Counted from the first letter of the stretch, positions 47,282-56,161 are shown. The stretch: 64,000 bases of DNA from Streptococcus mitis subsp. hohhotensis (GCF_000722775.1 NZ_JPFZ01000009.1:124001-188000), one strand, 5' to 3'. Numbers and translations are program-made. Notes: generated from the letters alone by a model not told the origin.

Positions 47282-47300
47282 AGGGAATGTCGTAAAGACA

Positions 47301-47371
47301 AATAACTTCTTCTTGGTTACAGGCATGCCAACCTGTCACTCGGATGAAGCCAAATAAAAAGGAGAAACATC
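47301..47371 (+). ncRNA. Candidate S15 leader (autoregulatory mRNA element)
   Basis: The rpsO 5' leader has nested inverted repeats: ACAGG/CCTGT around CATGCCAA, enclosed by CTTC/GAAG arms (about 47306 and 47345). Firmicute rpsO leaders are known to bind S15 for feedback. The match to a defined consensus is not proven here. Confidence 0.4.
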
Positions 47372-47641
47372 ATGGCAATCTCAAAAGAGAAAAAAAATGA
47401 AATCATCGCACAATATGCACGTCACGAAGGTGATACAGGTTCAGTAGAGGTTCAAGTTGCTGTCCTTACTTGGGAAATCAACCACCTTAACGAACACATC
47501 AAACAACACAAAAAAGATCACGCTACTTACCGTGGATTGATGAAAAAAATCGGTCGCCGTCGTAACTTGCTTGCATACTTGCGTAAAAACGACGTTAACC
47601 GTTACCGTGAGTTAATCAACTCTCTAGGACTTCGTCGCTAA
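47372..47641 (+). CDS. rpsO: 30S ribosomal protein S15
   Basis: 89 residues, standard length. Contains the [39 protein letters not shown] core of S15, which binds 16S rRNA helices and primes assembly of the 30S platform. Own promoter and leader; an AAGGAGAAAC site precedes the ATG. Confidence 0.98.
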   Translation: MAISKEKKNEIIAQYARHEGDTGSVEVQVAVLTWEINHLNEHIKQHKKDHATYRGLMKKIGRRRNLLAYLRKNDVNRYRELINSLGLRR

Positions 47642-47775
47642 TTCAAGATACAAAGGCCGTCAAAAGCGCAAAGCAAAAATAGGAAAATTGACGAAGAAAC
47701 TTCAGTTTCTAGGAGATTTTATCTTTTTTGCCAAGTGCTTAGGCCGTGTTCAATTGAGCATATCTTGATAATGAA

Positions 47776-47802
47776 GCTACTCTAAATTGGGTAGCTTTTT
47801 TA
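47776..47802 (+). terminator. Terminator of rpsO
   Basis: AGCTAC and GTAGCT arms around TCTAAATTGG, then a T run (47795-47801). Confidence 0.8.
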
Positions 47803-47805
47803 CTT

Positions 47806-47868
47806 TTGTCACCTTACCTCGATATACTCAAGTATAATTTTCGGTTACGGTTCCTAGTATTGTAAGGT
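47806..47868. repeat. Short repeat with ACCTTAC/GTAAGGT ends, copy 1
   Basis: TTGTCACCTTACCTCGATAT, then ACTCAAGTAT and GGTTACGGTTCCTAG, bounded by ACCTTAC (47811-47817) and GTAAGGT (47862-47868). A near copy occurs at 49136-49190, beyond cadD. Confidence 0.75.
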
Positions 47869-48050
47869 AAAATAAACCAGAATGATCTCCCTTTGGGGAG
47901 ATTTTTTTTGTTTCACTGAAAGTTTCGTACAACCTTCGCCTCGTCTATAAACGGTTTATCCAGCAAGAATCATGATGCTAAGGGCATCAAAAATCCGTAT
48001 GAAAATAGGGAAATGACACAGTGTTCGATGAACACAAGGAGTTTCATCTT

Positions 48051-48115
48051 TTTCACTAGGATTTTAGCCTGTGCTCAAATCAGCTCTCTGACTTCAGAGG
48101 GCCTTTTTATTGTCA
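48051..48115. repeat. Direct repeat flanking cadD, left copy (contains terminator)
   Basis: TTTCACTAGGATTTTAGCC, then GCTCAAATCAGCTCTCTGA and TCAGAGGGC with a T run. The same unit recurs at 49066-49137 on the other side of cadD. The GCTCTCTGA/TCAGAGGGC stem plus Ts makes it a terminator. Confidence 0.8.
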
Positions 48116-48175
48116 CAATTTTGGAGACTACAAAAACCTCAAATGGTATCAGCTACTTACACCATAAAGGTGCGT

Positions 48176-48204
48176 AGCTACTCGGCTTGAAAAACCGAGT
48201 AGCT
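48176..48204. other. Perfect hairpin upstream of cadD
   Basis: AGCTACTCGG pairs with CCGAGTAGCT around CTTGAAAAA, a perfect 10-bp stem. It has no T run, so it is not a simple terminator. Confidence 0.6.
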
Positions 48205-48237
48205 GTACAAGCCCCCTCGGAGAGCCCACACTTTATG

Positions 48238-48267
48238 AAGTAAAGTATAATATGTTATACTTTACTT
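48238..48267 (+). promoter_or_regulatory. Palindromic operator/promoter upstream of cadD
   Basis: AAGTAAAGTATAA (48238-48250) and TTATACTTTACTT (48255-48267) form a perfect 13-bp inverted repeat with a 4-base spacer. A TATAAT (48246-48251) sits inside it, so a bound regulator would block the -10 region. The regulator is not in the window. Confidence 0.65.
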
Positions 48268-48329
48268 GGAAGTAGTCACCGAATTCCAGTTAGAAATTAC
48301 TATGTAACTAAGTTTTGAGGAGGAGTAAA

Positions 48330-48404
48330 ATGCTTTCCTACGTTCGACATTACCCACTAGCGATAGCTAAATTAATGTGTCTGTGCTTTCCTAAAATCTA
48401 CTGA
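48330..48404 (+). CDS. 24-residue leader peptide upstream of cadD
   Basis: A GAGGAGGAG ribosome binding site precedes ATG 48330, which opens a 24-codon frame reading MLSYVRHYPLAIAKLMCLCFPKIY. It ends 31 bases before cadD. The strong initiation site and the Cys-Leu-Cys near the end suggest a translated leader that could couple cadD expression to metal stress; this is inference. Confidence 0.48.
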   Translation: MLSYVRHYPLAIAKLMCLCFPKIY

Positions 48405-48435
48405 TTTATTACTGACCAATACAGGAGGTTTTTTT

Positions 48436-49056
48436 ATGGGACAGACAATCATATCTGCTATTGGTGTTTATATTTCCACCAGTATCGATTATTTAATTAT
48501 TTTATTTATTTTATTTGCACAGCTATCACAGAATAAACAAAAATGGCATATTTATGCGGGACAATATCTAGGCACAGGCTTACTTGTAGGGGCGAGTTTA
48601 GTTGCTGCTTATGTCGTTAATTTCGTGCCTGAAGAATGGATGGTTGGATTGCTTGGTTTAATCCCTATCTATTTAGGGATTCGCTTTGCAATTGTTGGAG
48701 AAGGTGAGGAAGAAGAGGAAGAAGAGGAAGAAATTATTGAAAGATTAGAACAAAGCAAGGCAAATCAACTGTTTTGGACAGTTACATTGCTGACAATTGC
48801 GTCTGGCGGAGATAATTTAGGTATCTATATACCTTATTTTGCTTCGTTAGATTGGTCACAGACCCTCGTGGCCTTGCTTGTGTTTGTAATCGGCATAATT
48901 ATCTTATGCGAGATTAGTCGGGTGTTATCCTCTATTCCGTTAATATTCGAGACAATTGAAAAATACGAGCGAATCATTGTGCCCTTAGTATTCATTCTAC
49001 TTGGACTATACATCATGTATGAAAATGGCACGATAGAGACTTTTCTGACCGTGTAG
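48436..49056 (+). CDS. cadD: CadD-family cadmium resistance transporter
   Basis: 206-residue membrane protein of the CadD family with six hydrophobic segments. An N-terminal SAIGVYISTSIDYLIILFILFAQ and a central SGGDNLGIYIPYF are the conserved blocks. A cytoplasmic acidic loop (about 88-102) holds nine consecutive Glu encoded by three exact copies of GAGGAAGAA. It gives resistance to cadmium, probably by efflux. The gene is flanked by direct repeats and preceded by a palindromic promoter and a leader peptide. It has an AGGAGG site. Confidence 0.9.
   Translation: MGQTIISAIGVYISTSIDYLIILFILFAQLSQNKQKWHIYAGQYLGTGLLVGASLVAAYVVNFVPEEWMVGLLGLIPIYLGIRFAIVGEGEEEEEEEEEIIERLEQSKANQLFWTVTLLTIASGGDNLGIYIPYFASLDWSQTLVALLVFVIGIIILCEISRVLSSIPLIFETIEKYERIIVPLVFILLGLYIMYENGTIETFLTV
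48706..48732 (+). repeat. Three tandem 9-bp repeats inside cadD
   Basis: GAGGAAGAA repeated three times in frame, encoding Glu91-Glu99. Copy number change would alter the acidic loop by three residues without a frameshift. Confidence 0.85.
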
Positions 49057-49065
49057 ATTTTTTTG

Positions 49066-49137
49066 TTTCACTAGGATTTTAGCCCTAGCTCAAATCAGCT
49101 CTCTGATTTTCAGAGGGCTTTTTACGTTGTCACCTTA
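49066..49137. repeat. Direct repeat flanking cadD, right copy (contains terminator)
   Basis: Near copy of 48051-48115, with the same TTTCACTAGGATTTTAGCC start and a GCTCTCTGA/TCAGAGGGC stem followed by Ts. It acts as the cadD terminator. Confidence 0.8.
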
Positions 49138-49190
49138 CCTCGATATACTCAAGTATTATCTTTACTTACGGTTCCTAGCACTATAAAACC
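49136..49190. repeat. Short repeat, copy 2
   Basis: Copy of 47806-47868: TTGTCACCTTACCTCGATAT, ACTCAAGTAT, then ACTTACGGTTCCTAG; the GTAAGGT end is degraded. Confidence 0.72.
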
Positions 49191-49291
49191 AACTATATTC
49201 ATTTGTTCTCATCTTGTTCCATTGTTGAAAATATGGTATACTTTTCATGAGAATTTTCTAAATTTTTAATATTCTATCAAAGGAGGTTTGC

Positions 49292-50338
49292 ATGCTTTCC
49301 AAATTTTCTGGAAGCCGACAAGACCAGCAATTTGTGTTACTTTTAGTTATTTTGCTAGGTATTTTAGGGATTTCTCTCTTTCTAGCAGTTTCAATGGGAT
49401 CTGTTGCGATTGATCTAGGAGATACCTATCGGATTATTTTGAGAAGGTTGGGATTTCCTCTTGAGATAGGAGAGGTGCCAAAGTCCACTCTTGCCATTGT
49501 ATGGAACATGAGATTCCCCCGAGTATTGCTAGGCTTAATAGTGGGGGCTGGTCTTTCTATGTGTGGTAGCGTGATGCAGTCCACAGTGAACAATCCCATC
49601 GCTGAGCCCTATGTCTTAGGAATCTCTGCTGGTGCAACTCTAGGAGCAACCCTAAGCATTATTCTTGGTTTAAAAGTGATGATTAGCCTCGGCGCTTTTA
49701 TTGGCGCTATTTTGGCAACAATTGCTGTCCTTATCATTGCCTCTATGCAGGGAAGGATGACGACTTCCAGTCTGATCTTATCAGGAACGGTGGTCAACGC
49801 TCTCTTTCTGGCTTTTTCCAACTTTATTATCTCAGTTGGCGCTAATGCGGATAGTGTGATGACCATTAAGTTTTGGACCATGGGCTCGCTCGCTGGGACT
49901 TCCTGGGCAGACTTGGTCCTGCCAACTATAGTAGTAGGAATAGCCTTTCTATTTTTCTCTACTCAGTATCGTGTTTTCAATGCGATGATGATGGGAGATG
50001 AGGCTGCTTTAACTTTGGGGATACCCTTACGCTTTTATTGGTATCTTTATGTGACCATGGTGGCTGTACTGACAGCTATTTTGGTGGCTACTTGTGGGAT
50101 TATTGGATTTGTAGGTCTGATTACTCCACATTTAGCTCGAGGGTTAGTAGGAACGAGTTACAAGAGACTTTTTCCTGTTGCAACCTTGCTAGGTGCCCTC
50201 TTTGTCATTTGGGCAGACGTACTCTCTCGTATCATCATTCCAAACGCAGAGCTTCCTATTGGTATTTTCACAGCCTTAGTAGGTGCTCCCTTCTTTATCT
50301 ACATTGTTGGAGGTAGGCGAAGGGAGGTGAGGGTCTGA
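49292..50338 (+). CDS. Iron-siderophore ABC transporter permease (FecCD family)
   Basis: 348-residue permease with about ten spans, FecCD/BtuC family. Contains MRFPRVLLGLIVGAGLSMCGSVMQSTVNNPIAEPYVLGISAGATLGA and GIIGFVGLITPHLARGLVG, the conserved ATPase-contact regions. First gene of a four-gene unit (permease, ATPase, binding lipoprotein, esterase). A single permease gene implies a homodimer. Good AAAGGAGG site. Confidence 0.93.
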   Translation: MLSKFSGSRQDQQFVLLLVILLGILGISLFLAVSMGSVAIDLGDTYRIILRRLGFPLEIGEVPKSTLAIVWNMRFPRVLLGLIVGAGLSMCGSVMQSTVNNPIAEPYVLGISAGATLGATLSIILGLKVMISLGAFIGAILATIAVLIIASMQGRMTTSSLILSGTVVNALFLAFSNFIISVGANADSVMTIKFWTMGSLAGTSWADLVLPTIVVGIAFLFFSTQYRVFNAMMMGDEAALTLGIPLRFYWYLYVTMVAVLTAILVATCGIIGFVGLITPHLARGLVGTSYKRLFPVATLLGALFVIWADVLSRIIIPNAELPIGIFTALVGAPFFIYIVGGRRREVRV

Positions 50339-50339
50339 C

Positions 50340-51095
50340 ATGGACTTGATTTGTAAGGATATCCATTTTGGATTAGGAGAGAAAAAAATCCTCAAAGGAG
50401 TCTCTCTTAAGGTTGAAGGGAATCAATTTCACACGATATTAGGACCAAATGGAAGTGGAAAAACCAGTCTACTTAAACTCCTTTATCGTCAGGAAAAGGT
50501 GGACAAAGGCTTGATAAGCCTAGATGGAAAGCTGCTGGAGCATTGGACGCTCAAAGAAACAGCCAAGCAAATGGCGGTCGTGACCCAGTTTAATCAATTG
50601 CAGTTTGATTGTACAGTTGAAGAAATCGTCTTGTTGGGAAGAACTCCCCACCTCTCTTTTTTACAGAAGGAAAAGGAAATAGATTATACCCTCGTTCAAG
50701 ATGCCCTCGTCAAGGTGGATATGCTTGAGAAGAAAACTCGTCTCTATTCGTCTCTGTCAGGGGGAGAGAAACAGCGAGTCTTACTAGCCCGCGCCTTAGC
50801 TCAAGAACCGACTCTCTTACTCCTAGACGAACCAACCAATCACCTGGATATCAAGTATCAGTTAGACTTGTTGGCCATTGTGAAGGAGCTAAAGGTCAAT
50901 GTTCTAGCTGTCCTGCATGATATTCAACTTGCTTGTCGCTATTCTGATTATCTCTATCTAATGAAAGAGGGAGAAATCCTTTACCAAGGGACTCCAAAGG
51001 AGACCATCACCCCTGAGTCATTGCAAACTGTATACGGAGTTCAAAGTCAGGTTACTTGGACCGAGGATCAGCAAGCCATGATTCACTATTTATAA
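50340..51095 (+). CDS. Iron-siderophore ABC transporter ATPase (FecE/FhuC type)
   Basis: 251 residues. Walker A GPNGSGKTS, signature LSGGEKQR, Walker B LLLLDEPTNHLD, switch LHDI. The LDEPTNHLDIKYQLDLL sequence is typical of FhuC/FecE importers. It starts two bases after the permease stop. Confidence 0.94.
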   Translation: MDLICKDIHFGLGEKKILKGVSLKVEGNQFHTILGPNGSGKTSLLKLLYRQEKVDKGLISLDGKLLEHWTLKETAKQMAVVTQFNQLQFDCTVEEIVLLGRTPHLSFLQKEKEIDYTLVQDALVKVDMLEKKTRLYSSLSGGEKQRVLLARALAQEPTLLLLDEPTNHLDIKYQLDLLAIVKELKVNVLAVLHDIQLACRYSDYLYLMKEGEILYQGTPKETITPESLQTVYGVQSQVTWTEDQQAMIHYL

Positions 51096-51114
51096 GAATG
51101 AAAAGGAAAACAAT

Positions 51115-52125
51115 ATGAAAAAAACACTAGGCATTTTACTCGTAACAGTAGCTACCTTAACTTTGGCAGCTTGTGGTAACACTACTACAGAAAAAACTAC
51201 CACACAGTCTAGTACAGAAACAAGTCAAAAGGCTAACGCAGAGACGACTTATCCGCTAACTATCAAAACTTATGATGCTAAAGGAAATGAAGTCGAACAA
51301 GTCTTTGACAAGGCACCTGAAAATGTTATCACCAATAATCTTTCAACCACGGAAATCTTATTGGAGTTGGGGTTGAAGGATAAAATTGTTGGCATGCTCA
51401 ATCCAGACAATGCTGTGACGGACAAATACAAGGACGCGATTGCGACTATTCCTCAAATTGGGGATAAAAAAACAGTCTCACAAGAGGCAGTCCTCTCTTA
51501 TGAGCCAGATGCTGTGATGGGTCGAAACATGATGTTTTCTGAAAAATCCTTGGGGACAGTTAGCACTTGGAATGAAAATAAAATCCCAGTTTATACGCAA
51601 AAAGCTTCTCTCTCAACAATTCAGCAAGATTTGGGGAATATCGTAGAAGATGTAAAAAATCTTGGAATGATTTTTAATGTGCAGGACAAGGCCAATGAAT
51701 ACGCAGCCCAATTACAAGCTAAAATTGACGCTGTTAAGAAAGCAAACCCAGCAAGCCAAGGTGAAAAGAAAAAGGCTTTGATTATGGTTGCTTATAATGA
51801 TCAAACCTTCGGTGCCTACAAGTCTGCTTTGCAAGAAAGTTTGCTGAACCAACTTGGTTATACCAACGTTGCTACGGGGACATCAGGCTTGACCTTGGAA
51901 AATCTCGTGTCAATGGATCCTGAATTGATTATCTATGTAACCAGCGACCGCAATAAAAAATTGGATGAAAAAGCAGTAGAGTTGATGAAGGCAAATGCTG
52001 TTTTGGAAAGCGTTCCTGCTATTAAGAATCAAAAAATTATGACCATCTCTTACGATGAATTGATGGACTATGGTCCAGCAGTGATTGATTCCCTTGAGAA
52101 AATCAATGACTTTATCAATAAATAA
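51115..52125 (+). CDS. Iron-siderophore substrate-binding lipoprotein
   Basis: 336 residues. Lipoprotein signal ending LAAC with C20, a Thr/Ser-rich linker (about 22-45), then a periplasmic-binding-protein fold of the FepB/BtuF class (PF01497-like), with VITNNLSTTEILLELGLKDKIVGM and a C-terminal MTISYDELMDYGPAVIDSLEKI. It should deliver ferric siderophore (or haem) to the permease. It overlaps the next gene by 20 bases. Confidence 0.92.
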   Translation: MKKTLGILLVTVATLTLAACGNTTTEKTTTQSSTETSQKANAETTYPLTIKTYDAKGNEVEQVFDKAPENVITNNLSTTEILLELGLKDKIVGMLNPDNAVTDKYKDAIATIPQIGDKKTVSQEAVLSYEPDAVMGRNMMFSEKSLGTVSTWNENKIPVYTQKASLSTIQQDLGNIVEDVKNLGMIFNVQDKANEYAAQLQAKIDAVKKANPASQGEKKKALIMVAYNDQTFGAYKSALQESLLNQLGYTNVATGTSGLTLENLVSMDPELIIYVTSDRNKKLDEKAVELMKANAVLESVPAIKNQKIMTISYDELMDYGPAVIDSLEKINDFINK

Positions 52126-52798
52126 TGAGTTTGATTGGGAAGGAATTCAAGTCAAAATCAGCCTTCCTTCTAACTACGACCCCAATCAAACCTATCCGGC
52201 TATTTTATTGAATGATGGAAACTTGGATTTCTTATCGTCCCTTTCCGAATCTGTGATTTTAGTGGGCTTGATCTCTAAAGATCGCCTAGATGACTACACT
52301 CCATGGAAGGCGGCTGCTCTGAGAGATGGAGCTCCAGATTTTGGCGGTCAGGCCAGCGCCTATCATGATCATTTGTTTGGAGGTCTTTTAGACAAGTTGC
52401 AGTCGCTTTATCGGCTGGACGAAACTCGCTTTGCTTATGGAGGCTACTCACTAGGTGGTTTGGCGGCAGTTTACAGTCTTTTCAGCTTTGACAAGGTTTC
52501 CTGTGTCTTCTCCATCTGCGGTTCCTTTTGGTATCCTGATTTTGTGACTTACTGCAAGGAAGAAAATGTGGAAAATTTGGACTGTTTGCTGTATTTACAG
52601 AACGGTCAAACAGAAGGGGTCAATCATAGCAATCGCTTGGCTCAAGCACCAGTCTATGCTGAGAAAATCCATACCAGTCTTCAGAAACGCTATCCGAACA
52701 GCCAGTTTGTCTTTGATCCTTATGGACACCATGAACAAGTAGCTGAACGATTTCTAGCTTTTTCCAGCTGGTTGGCCCAAAAATGGAAAATCGAATAA
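52106..52798 (+). CDS. Siderophore esterase-like alpha/beta hydrolase
   Basis: 230-residue protein of the esterase D/Fes-IroE type (PF00756-like). Catalytic Ser is S115 in GGYSLGG; His is H208 or H209 in DPYGHHEQ. It lacks a signal peptide, so it acts in the cytoplasm, where it could open imported ferric tri-catecholate siderophores. ATG 52106 is used; a TTG 21 bases upstream is also open. It overlaps the binding-protein gene, showing coupled translation. No siderophore synthesis gene is present, so scavenging foreign siderophores is inferred. Confidence 0.8.
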   Translation: MTLSINNEFDWEGIQVKISLPSNYDPNQTYPAILLNDGNLDFLSSLSESVILVGLISKDRLDDYTPWKAAALRDGAPDFGGQASAYHDHLFGGLLDKLQSLYRLDETRFAYGGYSLGGLAAVYSLFSFDKVSCVFSICGSFWYPDFVTYCKEENVENLDCLLYLQNGQTEGVNHSNRLAQAPVYAEKIHTSLQKRYPNSQFVFDPYGHHEQVAERFLAFSSWLAQKWKIE

Positions 52799-52841
52799 AA
52801 AATTTATCCCTTGGCTTTTGCCAAGGGATTGTTGTATTTAT

Positions 52842-53591
52842 TTAACCAAGTTTTTCTCTCTTTTTATCTGGATTCCAGACGAAGCTTGCGATAAAGCTAA
52901 AGATGATGGTTAGGATAGCGAGGATAATGGCAAGGATGAGGGCAGGGATGCGGATAAACCACCAGAGTGGGTTTGGTTTTTTATCATTGTGCCATTGTTT
53001 CGTTTCTTGGTCCAAGCGTTGAAATTCTGCTTGGATGCGATTGGCGACTGTTTCAATGCCTTCGTCATTCATTTTCTTGATATCTGAGATATCAATTGGA
53101 TTTCCAAAGTTCATATCGACACGCTCACGGCTAACCAAACCTTTCAAGGTCATGGGACCTGTATAGGTAACCGGCATGATACGGACCTTGGCCATTTTGG
53201 CAATCAGGGCAACTCCACCCTTGACATCGTTTGAGTGACGGCTCCCACTTGGAAACATGATGAGAGAGCGGTCACTTTTTTTGAGAACATTGATAGGATA
53301 TTTGATGGCAGAAGCGCTAGGATTTTCCCGGTCGATAGGAAAGGCGCCACACATACGAATCCACCAACCAAAGATACGGTTGGTAAAGAGTTCTTTTTTA
53401 GCCATAAAGATGAACTGTTTTGGCTTGGTCGCAAAGGCCATGTAAACAGGATCCCACCAGGTACGGTGAGGCGCAACCAAAATATAATTTTCATCTTGAT
53501 TAGGAATTTTATCAGTATTATGATAGTGGGCATTGCCATTGATGGACCATAGGAGCAAGACAACCAATCCACGTAAATAAGTATAAAACAT
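52842..53591 (-). CDS. plsC: 1-acylglycerol-3-phosphate acyltransferase-like protein (PlsC family)
   Basis: 249 residues. Motif I HRTWWD (H42...D47) fits HX4D, and motif III is FPSGSRHS, a variant of FPEGTRS. N-terminal and C-terminal hydrophobic segments (about 5-18 and 215-240) anchor it to the membrane. It is expected to make phosphatidic acid from lysophosphatidic acid. The start at 53591 (MFYTYLRG) follows a GGAGAT site; the open frame begins 15 codons earlier. Confidence 0.9.
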   Translation of the reverse strand: MFYTYLRGLVVLLLWSINGNAHYHNTDKIPNQDENYILVAPHRTWWDPVYMAFATKPKQFIFMAKKELFTNRIFGWWIRMCGAFPIDRENPSASAIKYPINVLKKSDRSLIMFPSGSRHSNDVKGGVALIAKMAKVRIMPVTYTGPMTLKGLVSRERVDMNFGNPIDISDIKKMNDEGIETVANRIQAEFQRLDQETKQWHNDKKPNPLWWFIRIPALILAIILAILTIIFSFIASFVWNPDKKREKLG

Positions 53592-53723
53592 GCGATCTCC
53601 TTCGATTATTTTCTTGTTATTATTATACCTTATCAAAGGAGGGCTGGCAAACTTTTCCCTTGACCAGGTCCATATTTGGGATGAAATTAGAATTCTTTTA
53701 GAAAAAATGGTATGATAGAATTT

Positions 53724-56060
53724 ATGGATAAAAATAAGATTATGGGATTAACCCAAATAGAAGTCAAGGAAAGACAGGCTAAGGGCTTGGTCAATGATTT
53801 TACTGCTTCGGCCAGTACCAGCACTTGGCAAATCGTTAAACGAAATGTCTTTACTCTTTTTAACGCTTTGAACTTTGCCATTGCTTTGGCCCTTGCCTTT
53901 GTGCAGGCTTGGAGCAATTTGGTCTTTTTTGCTGTTATCTGCTTTAACGCTTTTTCTGGAATTGTGACCGAGCTGCGGGCTAAACACATGGTGGACAAGC
54001 TCAATCTCATGACCAAGGAAAAGGTCAAAACCATTCGTGATGGCCAAGAAGTGACTCTGAATCCAGAAGAATTGGTGTTGGGAGATGTCATTCGTTTGTC
54101 TGCTGGAGAGCAGATTCCCAGTGATGCCCTGGTTCTGGAAGGTTTTGCGGAAGTCAATGAAGCCATGTTGACGGGGGAAAGTGATTTGGTGCAAAAGGAA
54201 GTTGATACCTTGCTTTTGTCAGGGAGTTTCTTGGCTAGTGGATCAGTTTTAGCTCGTGTCCATCATGTCGGTGCAGACAACTATGCTGCCAAACTCATGC
54301 TGGAAGCCAAGACCGTTAAACCAATCAACTCTCGTATCATGAAATCGCTGGACAAGTTAGCAGGTTTTACTGGAAAAATTATCATTCCTTTTGGTCTGGC
54401 TCTCTTGCTGGAAGCCTTGCTTTTAAAAGGCCTGCCTCTCAAGTCGTCCGTTGTAAATTCGTCGACAGCCCTTCTGGGAATGTTGCCCAAGGGAATTGCC
54501 CTTTTGACCATTACTTCGCTCTTGACTGCGGTGATTAAGCTAGGATTGAAAAAGGTCTTGGTACAGGAGATGTACTCTGTTGAGACCTTGGCACGCGTGG
54601 ATATGCTCTGTTTGGACAAGACGGGCACCATCACCCAAGGAAAGATGCAGGTGGAGGCTGTTCTTCCACTGACGGCAACTTATGGTGAAGAGACTATTGC
54701 CAGCATTTTGGCCAGCTACATGGCCCACAGTGAGGATAAAAATCCAACTGCCCAAGCTATTCGCCAGCGATTCCAAGGCCAAGTAGCCTATCCTATGCTC
54801 TCTAATCTTCCCTTCTCCAGCGACCGCAAGTGGGGAGCTATGGAATTGGAAGGTTTGGGGACAGTTTTCTTAGGTGCGCCTGAGATGTTGCTGGACTCTG
54901 AAGCCCCAGAAGCCAGGGAGGCCTTGGAGAGAGGGTCACGTGTCTTGGTCTTAGCTCTCAGTCAGGAGAAATTAGACCATCACAAACCACAGAAACCATC
55001 TGATATTCAGGCTCTAGCCTTGCTAGAAATCTTGGACCCGATACGAGAAGGAGCAGCTGAGACGCTGGACTATCTCCGTTCTCAGGAAGTGGGGCTCAAG
55101 ATTATCTCTGGTGACAATCCAGTTACGGTATCCAGCATTGCTCAGAAGGCTGGTTTTGCGGACTACCACAGCTATGTAGATTGCTCAAAAATTACGGATG
55201 AGGAATTGGTTGCTATGGCTGAGGAGACAGCTATTTTCGGACGTGTTTCCCCTCATCAAAAGAAACTCATCATCCAAACGCTGAAAAAAGCGGGTCATAC
55301 AACGGCTATGACAGGGGACGGGGTTAATGATATCTTGGCTCTTCGTGAGGCGGATTGTTCTATCGTAATGGCTGAGGGAGATCCTGCGACTCGTCAGATT
55401 GCCAATCTGGTTCTCTTGAACTCTGACTTCAATGATGTTCCTGAGATTCTCTTTGAAGGTCGTCGCGTGGTCAATAACATTGCCCATATAGCCCCGATTT
55501 TCTTGATAAAGACCATCTATTCATTCTTGCTCGCAGTCATCTGTATTGCCAGTGCTCTTCTGGGACGGTCTGAATGGATCTTGATTTTCCCCTTTATTCC
55601 AATTCAGATTACCATGATTGACCAGTTTGTGGAAGGTTTCCCACCATTCGTTCTGACTTTTGAGAGAAATATCAAACCTGTTGAGCCAAATTTCCTCAGA
55701 AGATCCATGCTTCGTGCTCTACCAAGTGCACTGATGATCGTGTTCAGCGTACTCTTTGTGAAAATATTTGGAAGTAGCCAAGGTTGGTCTGAGTTAGAAA
55801 TCTCAACTCTACTCTATTATCTCTTGGGATCAATTGGTTTCTTATCCGTATTTAGAGCCTGCATGCCATTTACCCTATGGCGTGTCCTCTTGATTGTTTG
55901 GTCAGTAGGAGGCTTCCTAGCCACAGCTCTCTTCCCAAGAATCCAAAAACTACTTGAAATTTCAACCTTAACAGGACAAACATTACCTGTTTATGGTGTC
56001 ATGATGTTGGTCTTTACCGTAATTTTCATCCTGACAAGTCGCTATCAAGCCAGAAAATAA
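53724..56060 (+). CDS. P-type cation-transporting ATPase (HAD-IC family)
   Basis: 778 residues with the full P-type set: TGES in LTGESDL, phosphorylated D298 in CLDKTGTITQG, TGDGVNDILALREAD and about eight to ten membrane spans. The span-4 motif is LLGMLPKGIALLT (PKG instead of the PEGLP of Ca/Mg pumps), so the ion cannot be assigned. ATG 53724 gives a start like the known pneumococcal protein; ATG 53712 is also open and overlaps a TATGAT that may be the -10 box. Confidence 0.92.
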   Translation: MDKNKIMGLTQIEVKERQAKGLVNDFTASASTSTWQIVKRNVFTLFNALNFAIALALAFVQAWSNLVFFAVICFNAFSGIVTELRAKHMVDKLNLMTKEKVKTIRDGQEVTLNPEELVLGDVIRLSAGEQIPSDALVLEGFAEVNEAMLTGESDLVQKEVDTLLLSGSFLASGSVLARVHHVGADNYAAKLMLEAKTVKPINSRIMKSLDKLAGFTGKIIIPFGLALLLEALLLKGLPLKSSVVNSSTALLGMLPKGIALLTITSLLTAVIKLGLKKVLVQEMYSVETLARVDMLCLDKTGTITQGKMQVEAVLPLTATYGEETIASILASYMAHSEDKNPTAQAIRQRFQGQVAYPMLSNLPFSSDRKWGAMELEGLGTVFLGAPEMLLDSEAPEAREALERGSRVLVLALSQEKLDHHKPQKPSDIQALALLEILDPIREGAAETLDYLRSQEVGLKIISGDNPVTVSSIAQKAGFADYHSYVDCSKITDEELVAMAEETAIFGRVSPHQKKLIIQTLKKAGHTTAMTGDGVNDILALREADCSIVMAEGDPATRQIANLVLLNSDFNDVPEILFEGRRVVNNIAHIAPIFLIKTIYSFLLAVICIASALLGRSEWILIFPFIPIQITMIDQFVEGFPPFVLTFERNIKPVEPNFLRRSMLRALPSALMIVFSVLFVKIFGSSQGWSELEISTLLYYLLGSIGFLSVFRACMPFTLWRVLLIVWSVGGFLATALFPRIQKLLEISTLTGQTLPVYGVMMLVFTVIFILTSRYQARK

Positions 56061-56161
56061 AGAAAGACTGCAATCTGTGGATTGCGGTTTTTTTAGGTGC
56101 AAGATTGCTAGCTGAAATGTGGTATAATAAGAGGTAATAGAGTTTTGGAAAGAGAGAGAAG

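Noticed and set aside
48706-48732. Glutamate run in cadD as a sequencing artefact or frameshift switch
   Set aside because: The repeat unit is 9 bases and stays in frame; the protein is intact on both sides.
53748-54194. 148-codon reverse frame in the P-type ATPase gene
   Set aside because: Shadow of a conserved gene with unlikely composition and no initiation site.
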